Positions 25,588 through 33,642 of a stretch of 64,000 nucleotides of DNA are shown here, piece by piece. A program made the position numbers and the translations under genes. Within the stretch, counting starts at the first letter, position 1, and every line of letters starts with the position of its first letter. The notes beneath the pieces are model-generated. The model ran no database searches. It was not told the DNA's origin and saw nothing but the letters and a program-made list of their open reading frames with translations. The stretch comes from Planctomicrobium piriforme (GTDB lineage Bacteria > Planctomycetota > Planctomycetia > Pirellulales > UBA1268): positions 1-64,000 of the forward strand of contig CAMBPQ010000008.1 of assembly GCA_945869735.1 (NCBI GenBank), given 5' to 3'.

Positions 25588-26454
25588 CTACGGATTATCT
25601 CGCTCAAACGCCTCGTTCATCCGCTCGGCGATGAGCGGCGGCGTGTCGGTCTTGAGCCCGTAGAGAAACCACCGCACCCGCTGCTCGCTGGAGCCGTGCG
25701 TAAACCCCTCGGGCACGACGTAGCCCTGTGCCTGTTTCTGAATCCGATCATCGCCGATTGCGGCAGCCGCGTTGACCGCCTCGCGGATGTCCTCCTCGTC
25801 GAGAACGCCCGCGTACTGGGCCATGTGGCGGGCCCAGACGCCGGCGAGGTAGTCGGCCTGGAGTTCCATGCGGACGGAGAGTTTGTTGTAGTCGGCCTGC
25901 GAGAGCCGCCGTTGCATCGACTGCACTCGCTCGCTGATGCCGAGTTGATTCTGGACATGGTGCCCGATCTCGTGGGCAATCACGTAGGCCTGGGCAAAGT
26001 CGCCCGGGGCCCCAAACCGCCGCTTGAGCTCCTCGTAGAAGACGGGGTCGATGTAGACCGTCTTGTCGAGCGGGCAATAGAAGGGCCCCGCCCCAGCGTC
26101 GGCGATGCCGCAGCCGCTCTGCACACGGCCGGTGAAGATCACGAGCCGCGGCGGAACGAACCGCTTCCCGAAGGCCTTTGGAAAGATTGCCGACCAGACG
26201 TCCTCGTTGTCGGCGAGCACCGTCTTGAGAAACTTGCTCACCTCGTCATTGACGGGCTTGCCAGGAGCGGCCTGCGGCGCGGGACCACCCACGAGCTCGG
26301 GGGCGATCCGCATGAGCTGGATTGGGTCGACCCCGAGAAACATCATCACGACCATGATCAGGAGCGTGAGCAGTCCGCCACCCAACACCGCCTGCTGCCC
26401 CGCGCTGCGTCGATCTTCGACGTTCGCGCTCTGTCGCCTGCCTTCCCAACGCAT
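25588..26454 (-). CDS. YpfJ-type neutral zinc metallopeptidase
   Basis: 288-residue membrane-anchored protein. A short cytoplasmic N-terminus (MRWEGRRQSANVEDRR) is followed by one membrane segment (~25-42). The periplasmic domain carries QSGCGIADAGAGPFYCP, PLDKTVYIDPVFYEEL and the zinc site AYVIAHEIGHHVQNQLG (HExxH at about 161-165). The downstream MELQADYLAGVWA supplies the third ligand region. The last part (GYVVPEGFTHGSSEQRVRWF) is typical of the family. The peptidase activity of this family is inferred from the motif. Single gene, with no operon partner. Confidence 0.9.
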   Translation of the reverse strand: MRWEGRRQSANVEDRRSAGQQAVLGGGLLTLLIMVVMMFLGVDPIQLMRIAPELVGGPAPQAAPGKPVNDEVSKFLKTVLADNEDVWSAIFPKAFGKRFVPPRLVIFTGRVQSGCGIADAGAGPFYCPLDKTVYIDPVFYEELKRRFGAPGDFAQAYVIAHEIGHHVQNQLGISERVQSMQRRLSQADYNKLSVRMELQADYLAGVWARHMAQYAGVLDEEDIREAVNAAAAIGDDRIQKQAQGYVVPEGFTHGSSEQRVRWFLYGLKTDTPPLIAERMNEAFERDNP

Positions 26455-26545
26455 GGTTGTCTCATCTCCGGGGGTATGCCACCGTTCAGCGGCAGCAAGC
26501 GGATTCTAGAGAACCGCCTCGACGACTGCATCCGTCGGGCGCCGT

Positions 26546-26684
26546 GGCGGGCGGATTCCCCGCGCTCGCGCTTGGGGCTTCCTGACGGGAGGCGGCGCGA
26601 ATCGGCACGCGCTGCGTCGGGTGCCCTCAAAAAGCCCGGAGCGCAAGCGATGGGTATACGGGTGGCGACCGCGGGCGTGGCCGC
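26546..26684 (-). repeat. REPIN-like repeat, half-sites back to back
   Basis: Half-site 1 (TTCCCCGCGCTCGCGCTTGG, GGCTTCCTGACGGGAGGC) then half-site 2 (AAAAAGCCCGGAGCGCAAGC, GATGGGTATACGGGTGGCGA). It ends two bases before the MFS gene's stop codon. Confidence 0.8.
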
Positions 26685-26685
26685 G

Positions 26686-28086
26686 TCAATCCTCGGGGAG
26701 TGGTCGGCCCTTGGTTTCCGGGAGGAATACCAGCGCCACCAGCCCGAGCAGGAAAATCACGCTCATGAACGAGCAAGCGTTGCGGAAGGCGACGAGCTTA
26801 GCCTCCGGCGTCGTGGCGCCGGCCTTGAGCGCGGCCTGGAGCGTGCCGAGCGTGAACGGACCGCTCGCCGCCAGAAACCGGCCGACGTTGTAGCAGAAGC
26901 TTGTGCCCGTGCTCCGCAGGCTCGTGGGGAAGAGCTCCGGCAGGTAGATCGCGAAGCCGGCAAACAGAGCGAGCTGACACGCCCCCATGATCGCGCTCAT
27001 CCAGATGTCGCCACGGCCGTTAAACATCTGGAAGTAGGCCACCGTTGCCACGAGAGCCGCCACGAAGGCAATCGCGAACGCCGGCTTGCGACCCATGCCC
27101 TGGGCCATTCGGGTAAACAGCAGCATCCCGAAAAATGCGCCGATATTCTGGACGATCGAGTTGACGCCGATCCAGAACTGCTTCGTGCCGGCGATCTTAT
27201 CGGCGGGCACACCCTCCTTTATGAGCGACTGCTGCATCACGTCGCCGACGAGCTCGGGGCTGAAAAAGCCAATGCCCCAGAGGCCGATCACGCCCGCCAC
27301 GCAGAGCATCATGCCGAGCAGCGCCGGCTTTTGCCACCGCGGGTCGCCCAGGAGCGCTGAGTAGGAGCCAAACCGCACCCCCGCGGCCTTACCCGCGGCC
27401 CGCGCCTTCACCCATTTCTCTGGCTCTTTGAGCCGCACCTGAATGAAGACACAGAGAAAGGCCGGGATCGCCCCGACCAGAAACATGTATTTCCAGCCAG
27501 TGCCCGCGGTGATCGCCTTCGTCGCTTCGAGGTGGCCCATGTACATGCTGACGCAGCCCGCCGTGATGTTGCCCAGCGCCGAGAGTGCCTGGAGCAGGCC
27601 GAGGGCCCCGGTCCGAGAGCGGTCGGGGAGCGTGTCGGCGACGAGGGCCACGGCCAAGCCGAACACCCCGCCGACCCCCATTCCCGTCAGAAAGCGGTAG
27701 GTCGCGAAGTCGATCCAGCCCTTCGAGAAGGCCGAGAGCCCGGTGCAGACCGAGTAGATCAGCACCGTGAGCGTGAGCATCTTGGCCCGGCCGTAGCGGT
27801 CGCCCAGTGATCCAAAGATCAGGCCGCCGAGCGCCCACCCCGCGACGAAAATGCTGGTGGCGTAGCCACCATAGAGTTTGGGGTCCATGCCCGCGGGAAG
27901 CAGCGATTCCATCGCGCTGTTGCGAGCCAGCAGAAAGAGCTGCTGGTCGAGGCAGTCAAACATCCACGCCAGCGACGCGACCATAAACACAAACCAGTGG
28001 TAGGGCGTGAGATCGCGATACCAGGGGCCTGCGTCGGCTGCGACTGGGGAAACGCGGCTCGTGGTGGCCGACGGCGTGCGTGCCAT
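26686..28086 (-). CDS. MFS transporter (sugar/organic acid porter type)
   Basis: 466-residue major facilitator with twelve membrane segments. The loop 2-3 motif is GSLGDRYGRAKMLTLTVL, its second-half counterpart is near RMAQGMGRKPAFAIAF, and FPTSLRSTGTSFCYNVGR is typical of the aromatic acid/sugar porter groups. The N-terminus is cytoplasmic (MARTPSATTSRV). I start at ATG 28086. It follows the sugar isomerase gene by 67 nt on the same strand and is probably in one operon with it and the MocA-type oxidoreductase, which suggests uptake of the sugar or polyol they process. Its stop lies at the edge of a REPIN. Confidence 0.85.
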   Translation of the reverse strand: MARTPSATTSRVSPVAADAGPWYRDLTPYHWFVFMVASLAWMFDCLDQQLFLLARNSAMESLLPAGMDPKLYGGYATSIFVAGWALGGLIFGSLGDRYGRAKMLTLTVLIYSVCTGLSAFSKGWIDFATYRFLTGMGVGGVFGLAVALVADTLPDRSRTGALGLLQALSALGNITAGCVSMYMGHLEATKAITAGTGWKYMFLVGAIPAFLCVFIQVRLKEPEKWVKARAAGKAAGVRFGSYSALLGDPRWQKPALLGMMLCVAGVIGLWGIGFFSPELVGDVMQQSLIKEGVPADKIAGTKQFWIGVNSIVQNIGAFFGMLLFTRMAQGMGRKPAFAIAFVAALVATVAYFQMFNGRGDIWMSAIMGACQLALFAGFAIYLPELFPTSLRSTGTSFCYNVGRFLAASGPFTLGTLQAALKAGATTPEAKLVAFRNACSFMSVIFLLGLVALVFLPETKGRPLPED

Positions 28087-28153
28087 ACGTATTGGTCCTT
28101 TGAGTGAGCCGCCGCTCGAGCGAAGGCCAGAATCCATCCAGCGACTACAGGTC

Positions 28154-28987
28154 TCAGCCCAGGGCTTCCTCAACCCGCCGCATGTAGTCGATGCTTTCGC
28201 GGGCCAGTCTTTCCGGCCCAGGAGCATAGTCAAACACCTCGATGCTCACCCAACCGGCGTAGCGGATCTCGTCCAAGGCGCGGAAGATCGGACCAAAGTC
28301 GACCGCACCGAACCCCGGGCCCTGGAGATTGGTGTCGTTGGCGTGGAAGTGCTCGAGGTGCCGGGCACTCGCCACGATGATCTCCGGGATCGCCTCCCGC
28401 TCCGACGACATCGCCTTTACGTCGAGGTGCAGGCGGACGTGGGGAGAGCCGATGCGATCGATGAGCCGGCAGGTCTCGGCGGCCGTCGTGAGCACATCGG
28501 TTTCGGCTAGCGATAAGGGTTCAATGGCGACCACGGTGTCGGTTGTTTCGAGCATCGGCACAAGTCTCGAGAACACTTCATGAATAAAATCGACGGCCTG
28601 CTCGGGCGACACTCCGGGCAACAGGCTCCGCTGCTTCGGAGAGCCAAACACGAGCACACGGCCGCCGAGGTCGTTGCAAAGCCGGGCCAGCTCGCCGAGA
28701 TACTCGACCGTATGACCGCGAACGGCGGCGTCGGGATGCGCGACGTGGAAGCCCTCGGTCTTCGCCAGAAGCCAGTGGAGCCCCACGCAATCGAGGCCCG
28801 CGCGGGCGATCGTGCGGCGCATCTCGCTGCGGGTGGGCGCGGAAAGGTCGGTGGCAAGCGGCGCGAGCGTGAAGGGCGCGACCTCGATCCCGCTATACCC
28901 GGCGGCGGCCGCGAAGTCGCAGGCCTTTGCCAGCGACCAGTCGCCGAAGGTCTCGTTGCAGATCGCGTAGCGGAAGGGAGTGTTCAT
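28154..28987 (-). CDS. sugar phosphate isomerase/epimerase (TIM barrel)
   Basis: 277-residue AP-endonuclease-2/xylose-isomerase-like TIM barrel. RYAICNETFGDWSLAKACDF opens the barrel, and metal-binding acidic and His residues appear in VVAIEPLSLAETDVL, VRLHLDVKAM, HLEHFHANDTN and GWVSIEVFDY, the pattern for a divalent-metal isomerase. Its ATG overlaps the stop of the upstream oxidoreductase (ATGA at 28984-28987), so they are coupled. Together they resemble inositol or keto-sugar catabolic pairs. The exact sugar cannot be told. Confidence 0.87.
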   Translation of the reverse strand: MNTPFRYAICNETFGDWSLAKACDFAAAAGYSGIEVAPFTLAPLATDLSAPTRSEMRRTIARAGLDCVGLHWLLAKTEGFHVAHPDAAVRGHTVEYLGELARLCNDLGGRVLVFGSPKQRSLLPGVSPEQAVDFIHEVFSRLVPMLETTDTVVAIEPLSLAETDVLTTAAETCRLIDRIGSPHVRLHLDVKAMSSEREAIPEIIVASARHLEHFHANDTNLQGPGFGAVDFGPIFRALDEIRYAGWVSIEVFDYAPGPERLARESIDYMRRVEEALG

Positions 28988-30090
28988 CGTTGGCCATGTG
29001 GGGGTGACTTCGGATCATCGACCTTCGCGGGTCGTCCGGTGCGGGCGGAGCGATAGCATGCCTCGACGATCGCTACGGCCTTGCGACCCTCGAGACCGTC
29101 AAGCGTGGGTCGGCGGCCGGCCCGCACCGCGTCGAGGAACGACTCGAAGTTGCGGGTGTGACAGGAGTAGTTGATCGCCATTGGGTCGGAGGCGCCGCCG
29201 CTGGTGCCGCTCGAGCCGCCGAACTGCTCGCGGGTGGCGGTGTCATCGGGCGTCTCGGAGCGAAACCGCCAGCAGGTGAGCTGCTCCTCGACCACCTCCG
29301 CGGTGCCGTCGCGGCCGCCCACGAGGAACCGGCGGAGCTGCCCCGGAAAGAGGCTGGTCGCGGCGAGCAACTGGCCCAGGCAGCCGTTCTTGAACTGCAG
29401 GATCGCCACGCAGGTGTCTTCGACCTCGAGACGTTTGGCATCGTGAGATCGTACGGCCGTCATCGCGATCACGCTCTCCACCGAGTTCTCGCCCGGGGCG
29501 AGCCCGGGCATCGTCGCGGCGACGATCCACTGCAGGGCGTCGACACCGTGGATCGATTGGTTCATCAGGGCACCGCCGCCGTCGAGGGCCTTGGTGCCCT
29601 GCCAGCGTCCGGGACCGTAATAGGCGTCGTCGCGCCACCACGGCACGTAACTGGCCGCCACGGCGAGCGTGCCGAATCGGCCGGCGGCCGCGGCCTCATG
29701 CACAGCGCGCACGACGGGATTAAACCGTTGGGGGAAGATCGCGCCCAGGTGCACGCCCGCCTTGTTGGCGAACGCGATCATACGATCGATGCGCTTCACC
29801 GCAATCTCGAGCGGCTTCTCGCAGATCACATGCACGCCTCGGCGAATGGCCGCGAGTACGGCCGGTAGATGCGCACCCGAGGGGGTGGCCACGGTGACGA
29901 AGTCGGGCTTCTCACGACGCAGCATCCGCGCGGTGTCGGCATGCCACTGGCAGCCAAACTCCGCCGCAAACGCGCGGCCCTTCTCCTCGGTGCGGCACGT
30001 GGCAGCCACCAGTTCGACGCCCGGGATGTCGGCCAGGGCCCGCGCGTGCAGCCGCGCGATCGCTCCGATACCGATGATGGCAACCCGCAT
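28984..30090 (-). CDS. Gfo/Idh/MocA family oxidoreductase
   Basis: 368-residue NAD(P)-dependent dehydrogenase. RVAIIGIGAIARLHARAL contains the GxGxxA nucleotide motif, HVICEKPLEIAV holds the EKP signature, and GGGALMNQSIHGVDALQWI carries the likely catalytic His. It is first in an operon with the TIM-barrel isomerase (4-nt overlap) and, further on, an MFS transporter. It belongs to the same superfamily as the gene at 21185 but is a distant paralogue. The starting ATG is 30090. Repeat family B copy 3 lies in the intergenic gap upstream. Confidence 0.88.
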   Translation of the reverse strand: MRVAIIGIGAIARLHARALADIPGVELVAATCRTEEKGRAFAAEFGCQWHADTARMLRREKPDFVTVATPSGAHLPAVLAAIRRGVHVICEKPLEIAVKRIDRMIAFANKAGVHLGAIFPQRFNPVVRAVHEAAAAGRFGTLAVAASYVPWWRDDAYYGPGRWQGTKALDGGGALMNQSIHGVDALQWIVAATMPGLAPGENSVESVIAMTAVRSHDAKRLEVEDTCVAILQFKNGCLGQLLAATSLFPGQLRRFLVGGRDGTAEVVEEQLTCWRFRSETPDDTATREQFGGSSGTSGGASDPMAINYSCHTRNFESFLDAVRAGRRPTLDGLEGRKAVAIVEACYRSARTGRPAKVDDPKSPPHGQR

Positions 30091-30133
30091 GCGGCGTCTC
30101 CCAGGGCCAGCCTTCGGCCCGTGGCTGCTCAGT

Positions 30134-30294
30134 GTAGCGGCGAGCTGGCACCGTGAACGAGGGAGGCGAGGGGGTCGGCGAACGCTCGAGGAGCCTTGGG
30201 CGTATCTTCGCCCCCGGAGACAATCCGCAGGACCGCGCAGCGGCGACTTTTGCCGCCTCCGAGCCGGCGATCCACGTCCGTTGGATGCGCTCTA
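30134..30294. repeat. repeat family B, copy 3
   Basis: Shares AGCGGCGAG, GAGGGGGTCGGCGAACGCTC, GAGGAGCCTTGGGCGTATC, GCGCAGCGGCGACTTTTGCC and GCCGGCGATCCACGT with the copies near 11 kb. It ends TTGGATGCGCTCTA, and the last CTA (30292-30294) is the stop codon of the neighbouring minus-strand gene. Confidence 0.7.
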
Positions 30295-31071
30295 AGGGAG
30301 GATCGGAGGGTGCGGGTTGTAAAACCGATCGAAGAGCCTGTCGTGCGCTCGGTGCAGATGCGGCATCGGGCCGGCGTCATGCGAGCCGGTCCGCGGGGCG
30401 CAGGGTCCACGGTAGATCGGGCCACATGTGGGGCAGCCACGATTACCCACGAGGTCGAATGGCTGCGGCGGGCAACTTGGATGGCATGGCGGCGGCGGCA
30501 CGCACGTCGGCAACGTCCGGGGCTCGCCGCACCAGTGGATCGGCTCGAGCAACGCGATCCAGTCGGCAGCCGTATCGGTCCGCGGCGGCAGCAGTTTCGC
30601 GATCGCAGCGGCGGCGTCCGGCCCTGTCATCGCGGGGTCGATCCGATCCGTTCCCTTGAGTGGATCGGCAAACTTTTCGGCCAACGACGCCTCGTCGGGA
30701 TCACGATTGCGTCGCTGCTTCCTCCCGGCCGGCCCGTTCGCGGCGCCGAGATCGTCGTCTTCACCGATATCGCCCCGGCTGGCATCGAAGGGCCCCGATG
30801 ACTCCGCGGGCGAATCGGCGGTCGACCCGGGCGTGAAGCCGGGATCGCTGGGAGTGTCGACTCCCACGAGCACGATCCTGGTGGCGGAAGTACCACGCGG
30901 CGCTACGGCATCTTCGCCACAGACACCGCTGACTGACGGCACGAGCGAAGCGGAGAGAATCGCCACGGCGAGTGGCACGCGGCGGGTGGCCGGGCGACGG
31001 GCTGCGACAGTGGATAGCGTTGCGAGTATCTCCACCGTCTTTCGATCGGTCGAAGCCGACGGCTTACTCAA
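30292..31071 (-). CDS. secreted Cys/Pro-rich hypothetical protein
   Basis: 259-residue protein I cannot assign to a family. A hydrophobic stretch at ~31-50 (RVPLAVAILSASLVPSVSGVCG) looks like a signal peptide, with a longish N-terminal region before it. The middle is acidic and disordered (GDIGEDDDLGAANGPAG). The C-terminal ~80 residues are rich in Cys, Pro and His: TLPTCVPPPPCHPSCPPQP, GCPTCGPIYRGPCAP, HLHRAHDRLFDRFYNP. Such tails occur in planctomycete-specific exported proteins and may be disulfide-bonded. Its TAG stop is contributed by the end of repeat family B. Confidence 0.65.
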   Translation of the reverse strand: MSKPSASTDRKTVEILATLSTVAARRPATRRVPLAVAILSASLVPSVSGVCGEDAVAPRGTSATRIVLVGVDTPSDPGFTPGSTADSPAESSGPFDASRGDIGEDDDLGAANGPAGRKQRRNRDPDEASLAEKFADPLKGTDRIDPAMTGPDAAAAIAKLLPPRTDTAADWIALLEPIHWCGEPRTLPTCVPPPPCHPSCPPQPFDLVGNRGCPTCGPIYRGPCAPRTGSHDAGPMPHLHRAHDRLFDRFYNPHPPILP

Positions 31072-31187
31072 GCGGCGGCGGCCGGCGCTTACCGGGTCGC
31101 ATCACACAGTTCGGCCTTTGCGGATGAGGTAAACTGGCGGATGTTTCGTGACCGGCGTGTTCTGACCCGCGCTCTGGGCTGCCTCCC

Positions 31188-32390
31188 ATGCACCTTCCCG
31201 ATCCGGTTCGGCTGATTACGGCACTCACCGCCGCACGCCGCAAACTTGTCATCGTGGCGACGGGAGGCGGTTCGTCGGCGATTCCCCATCTGCTCACCAC
31301 CCCAGGAGCTTCGGCCGTGGTGATGGAGGCCATGGTGCCCTACGCACGGGCTGCGCTCGAACGGTTACTCGGCGGCCCACAAGAGACCTCCTGCTCAACG
31401 CTCACGGCCAGGCGGCTCGCGGCCGCGGCCTGGCAACGGGCCTGCCTGCTCGAACAGGCTGACACGGGCGCGGATCACGCCGTCGCTGCCGCGCAGGCCG
31501 TAGGCGTGGCGGTGACGGCGAGTCTCCGCACGAGCCGGCCGAAGCGGGGCGGCCATCGCGTGTGCGTCGCGGTGCAAACGCTCGAGGCGACACACGTGGC
31601 GGAACTCATGCTCGAGAAGGAGGTCCGCACGCGTGCCGAGGAGGAGATGCTCGCGGCGGCGCTGCTCTTTGACGTGCTCATCGACGCCGGTGGGCTTGCC
31701 AAGGCCTGCGGACGGGAAGCGATGAGCGGCCTGCGGCCGGGCGAGCAGGTGGTGCGCGACCAGGTCGTAGCGCCGCCCGCGTGGCGCGAGTTGCTCGCCG
31801 GCACGCGGGCGGTCGTACCGCTTCATGCCGTACCGGAAACCGAAGCGACGCCGACCGCCGGCGGCCTCGTCTTTCCGGGATCGTTCAACCCGCTCCACGA
31901 GGGGCACCGGCTCATGGCACGGATCGCCGAGGAGATCGCGGAACGGCCGCTCGCCTACGAGATCTCGCTCCTCAACGTCGACAAGCCGCTGCTCGACTTC
32001 ATCGAGATCCGCGACCGTGCGGCGCAGTTCGCGGGGCAGCGGGTCTGGCTCACACGGGCGGCGACATTCATCGACAAAATCGCTGTCTTCCCGAAGAGCA
32101 CGTTCGTGATGGGAGCCGACACCTACGTGCGGCTTGCTGATCCGAAGTATTACGGCGGCTCGACCGCGGCGGCGGAGGCGGCGGTCGAGAGCATCGCCAC
32201 GCAGGCCCGTGGGCTGATCGTGTTTGGCCGGGCGCGGCAGGGCGTCTTTGAAGACGCCTCGAAGCTCGACGCGCCTCAGGCCCTGCGGGCTGTCAGCTAT
32301 TTCGTGTCGCAGCGGGAGTTTCGGCTCGACATTTCGAGCACCCAGCTGCGGCACGAGGCGATCGAGTGCATCCAGGAGACCAACGCATGA
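31188..32390 (+). CDS. CinA-like domain fused to NadD-type nucleotidyltransferase
   Basis: 400-residue fusion. Residues ~1-165 resemble the CinA C-terminal (nicotinamide-nucleotide amidase) domain: VIVATGGGSSAIPHLLTTPG and AVVMEAMVPYARAALERLLG. Residues ~225-400 are a nucleotidyltransferase: GGLVFPGSFNPLHEGHRLM (GxFxPxHxGH at 231-240) and the C-terminal LDISSTQLR (ISSTxxR). Together they could convert NMN to nicotinate mononucleotide and then adenylylate it, a pyridine-nucleotide salvage path; this is inference. The usual CinA catalytic residues are hard to place. The stop overlaps the next gene's ATG (ATGA), so they are co-expressed. Confidence 0.78.
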   Translation: MHLPDPVRLITALTAARRKLVIVATGGGSSAIPHLLTTPGASAVVMEAMVPYARAALERLLGGPQETSCSTLTARRLAAAAWQRACLLEQADTGADHAVAAAQAVGVAVTASLRTSRPKRGGHRVCVAVQTLEATHVAELMLEKEVRTRAEEEMLAAALLFDVLIDAGGLAKACGREAMSGLRPGEQVVRDQVVAPPAWRELLAGTRAVVPLHAVPETEATPTAGGLVFPGSFNPLHEGHRLMARIAEEIAERPLAYEISLLNVDKPLLDFIEIRDRAAQFAGQRVWLTRAATFIDKIAVFPKSTFVMGADTYVRLADPKYYGGSTAAAEAAVESIATQARGLIVFGRARQGVFEDASKLDAPQALRAVSYFVSQREFRLDISSTQLRHEAIECIQETNA

Positions 32391-33607
32391 CGCTCCCAAC
32401 CGCCGCACGAGCCGTCGTGGTGATCGTCTGGCTAGTGACGCTGCCGGTCGCAGCCTTCGCCGACGTGCTTGCCGACAAACTCGAGCCGCACGTCGGTCAG
32501 GTGATCGACCTCATCGAGCTTGGCACGGGCACGCGGTACGTGCGGCCGAGGCTCGAGGGCCTCGTCGTCCGGGACGGCGAAGTAAAGTCGCTGCGGATCG
32601 TTCCCGAAGGCGAAGCGCAGCCCAAGACGCTCCTCCTCAGCGGGGTCACGCGGATCGACGCCAACCGCGAGACGGTGCATACCGCCGAGGTCAAGCGGGG
32701 TGGCGCCGCGGCGTTCAAGCTTGCCAGGGCGAGGGAGGCCTACGCGAAGGAACAGGCGGCGGCGGTCGACCGCATGCAGCAGCGGGGGATCGCGCCGTGG
32801 CCGCGGCTCGCCGCGACCGATCACGATGCGGAGTTGAAGGAGCTCCGGGAGTTTGCCCGCCAGGTGTCGCAGGCATTCCCCACGCTCGAGACGGCGGAGA
32901 CTCACGAGTTTATCGTCGTCACCGATATCCCCGCCGCGCAGATCAAGCCGTATGTCGCCAACCTCGACGGGATGCATGACTTTCTCTGCACGCTCTACGG
33001 CATCCCACCGGGCGAACCGGTGTGGAAAGGGAAGTGTCTCGTGTTCGCGTTCTTCAAAGAGGACGATTTTCAGGTCTTCGAAGACCGCTTCATGCAATCG
33101 ACGCTCCGCGGCATGCACGGACTGTGTCACCAGCGGAGTGACGGCCGAGTGATCATGGCTTGCCACCGCGGCGACGACGCCCCGGCGTTTGCCCACATGC
33201 TCGTGCACGAAACGAGCCACGGCTTCAACTACCGCTGGCTGTCGCCGACCCACCTACCGAACTGGCTCAACGAGGGAATCGCGGAGTGGGTGGGTACGAA
33301 GCTCGTTTCCGGGTGCAACCAGGTGCCGCTCAAAGAGGCACGGGCTCTGGAATACATGAAGCAGAAAGGCAATCTCGGCACTGATTTCTTCGACGCCGAC
33401 AACATCGAGAGCGTGCAATACGGCATGGCCTCGGGGCTCGTGAAGTTTCTCGCCGGCCGCGATCTCAAGAAGTTTGCTGCCTTCGTGCGGGCCCTCAAGG
33501 AGGGCGTGCCCGTCGAGGAAAGTCTCAAACAGACGTACGGGGCGTCGCTCGACGAACTGGTGAAATCCTACGGCACCGCGCTTGGGGTCCCGACTCTCAC
33601 ACGCTGA
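32387..33607 (+). CDS. exported metalloprotease-like protein (HExxH, DUF1570-type)
   Basis: 406-residue protein with a signal peptide (MTLPTAARAVVVIVWLVTLPVAAFA). Residues 27-120 form a beta-rich region (LEPHVGQVIDLIELGTGTRY). The C-terminal half resembles gluzincin peptidases of the MA clan: MLVHETSHGFNYRWL gives HExxH and LPNWLNEGIAEWVG gives the third ligand Glu. EFIVVTDIPAAQIKPYVANL with the following FLCTLYGIPPGEPVWKGK looks like the DUF1570 entry segment. It starts at ATG 32387, overlapping the CinA-NadD stop by ATGA. Periplasmic location expected; substrate unknown. Confidence 0.75.
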   Translation: MTLPTAARAVVVIVWLVTLPVAAFADVLADKLEPHVGQVIDLIELGTGTRYVRPRLEGLVVRDGEVKSLRIVPEGEAQPKTLLLSGVTRIDANRETVHTAEVKRGGAAAFKLARAREAYAKEQAAAVDRMQQRGIAPWPRLAATDHDAELKELREFARQVSQAFPTLETAETHEFIVVTDIPAAQIKPYVANLDGMHDFLCTLYGIPPGEPVWKGKCLVFAFFKEDDFQVFEDRFMQSTLRGMHGLCHQRSDGRVIMACHRGDDAPAFAHMLVHETSHGFNYRWLSPTHLPNWLNEGIAEWVGTKLVSGCNQVPLKEARALEYMKQKGNLGTDFFDADNIESVQYGMASGLVKFLAGRDLKKFAAFVRALKEGVPVEESLKQTYGASLDELVKSYGTALGVPTLTR

Positions 33608-33642
33608 CGGCGGTCTACACGGCGTGAGCCGTGGGGGCCGTC

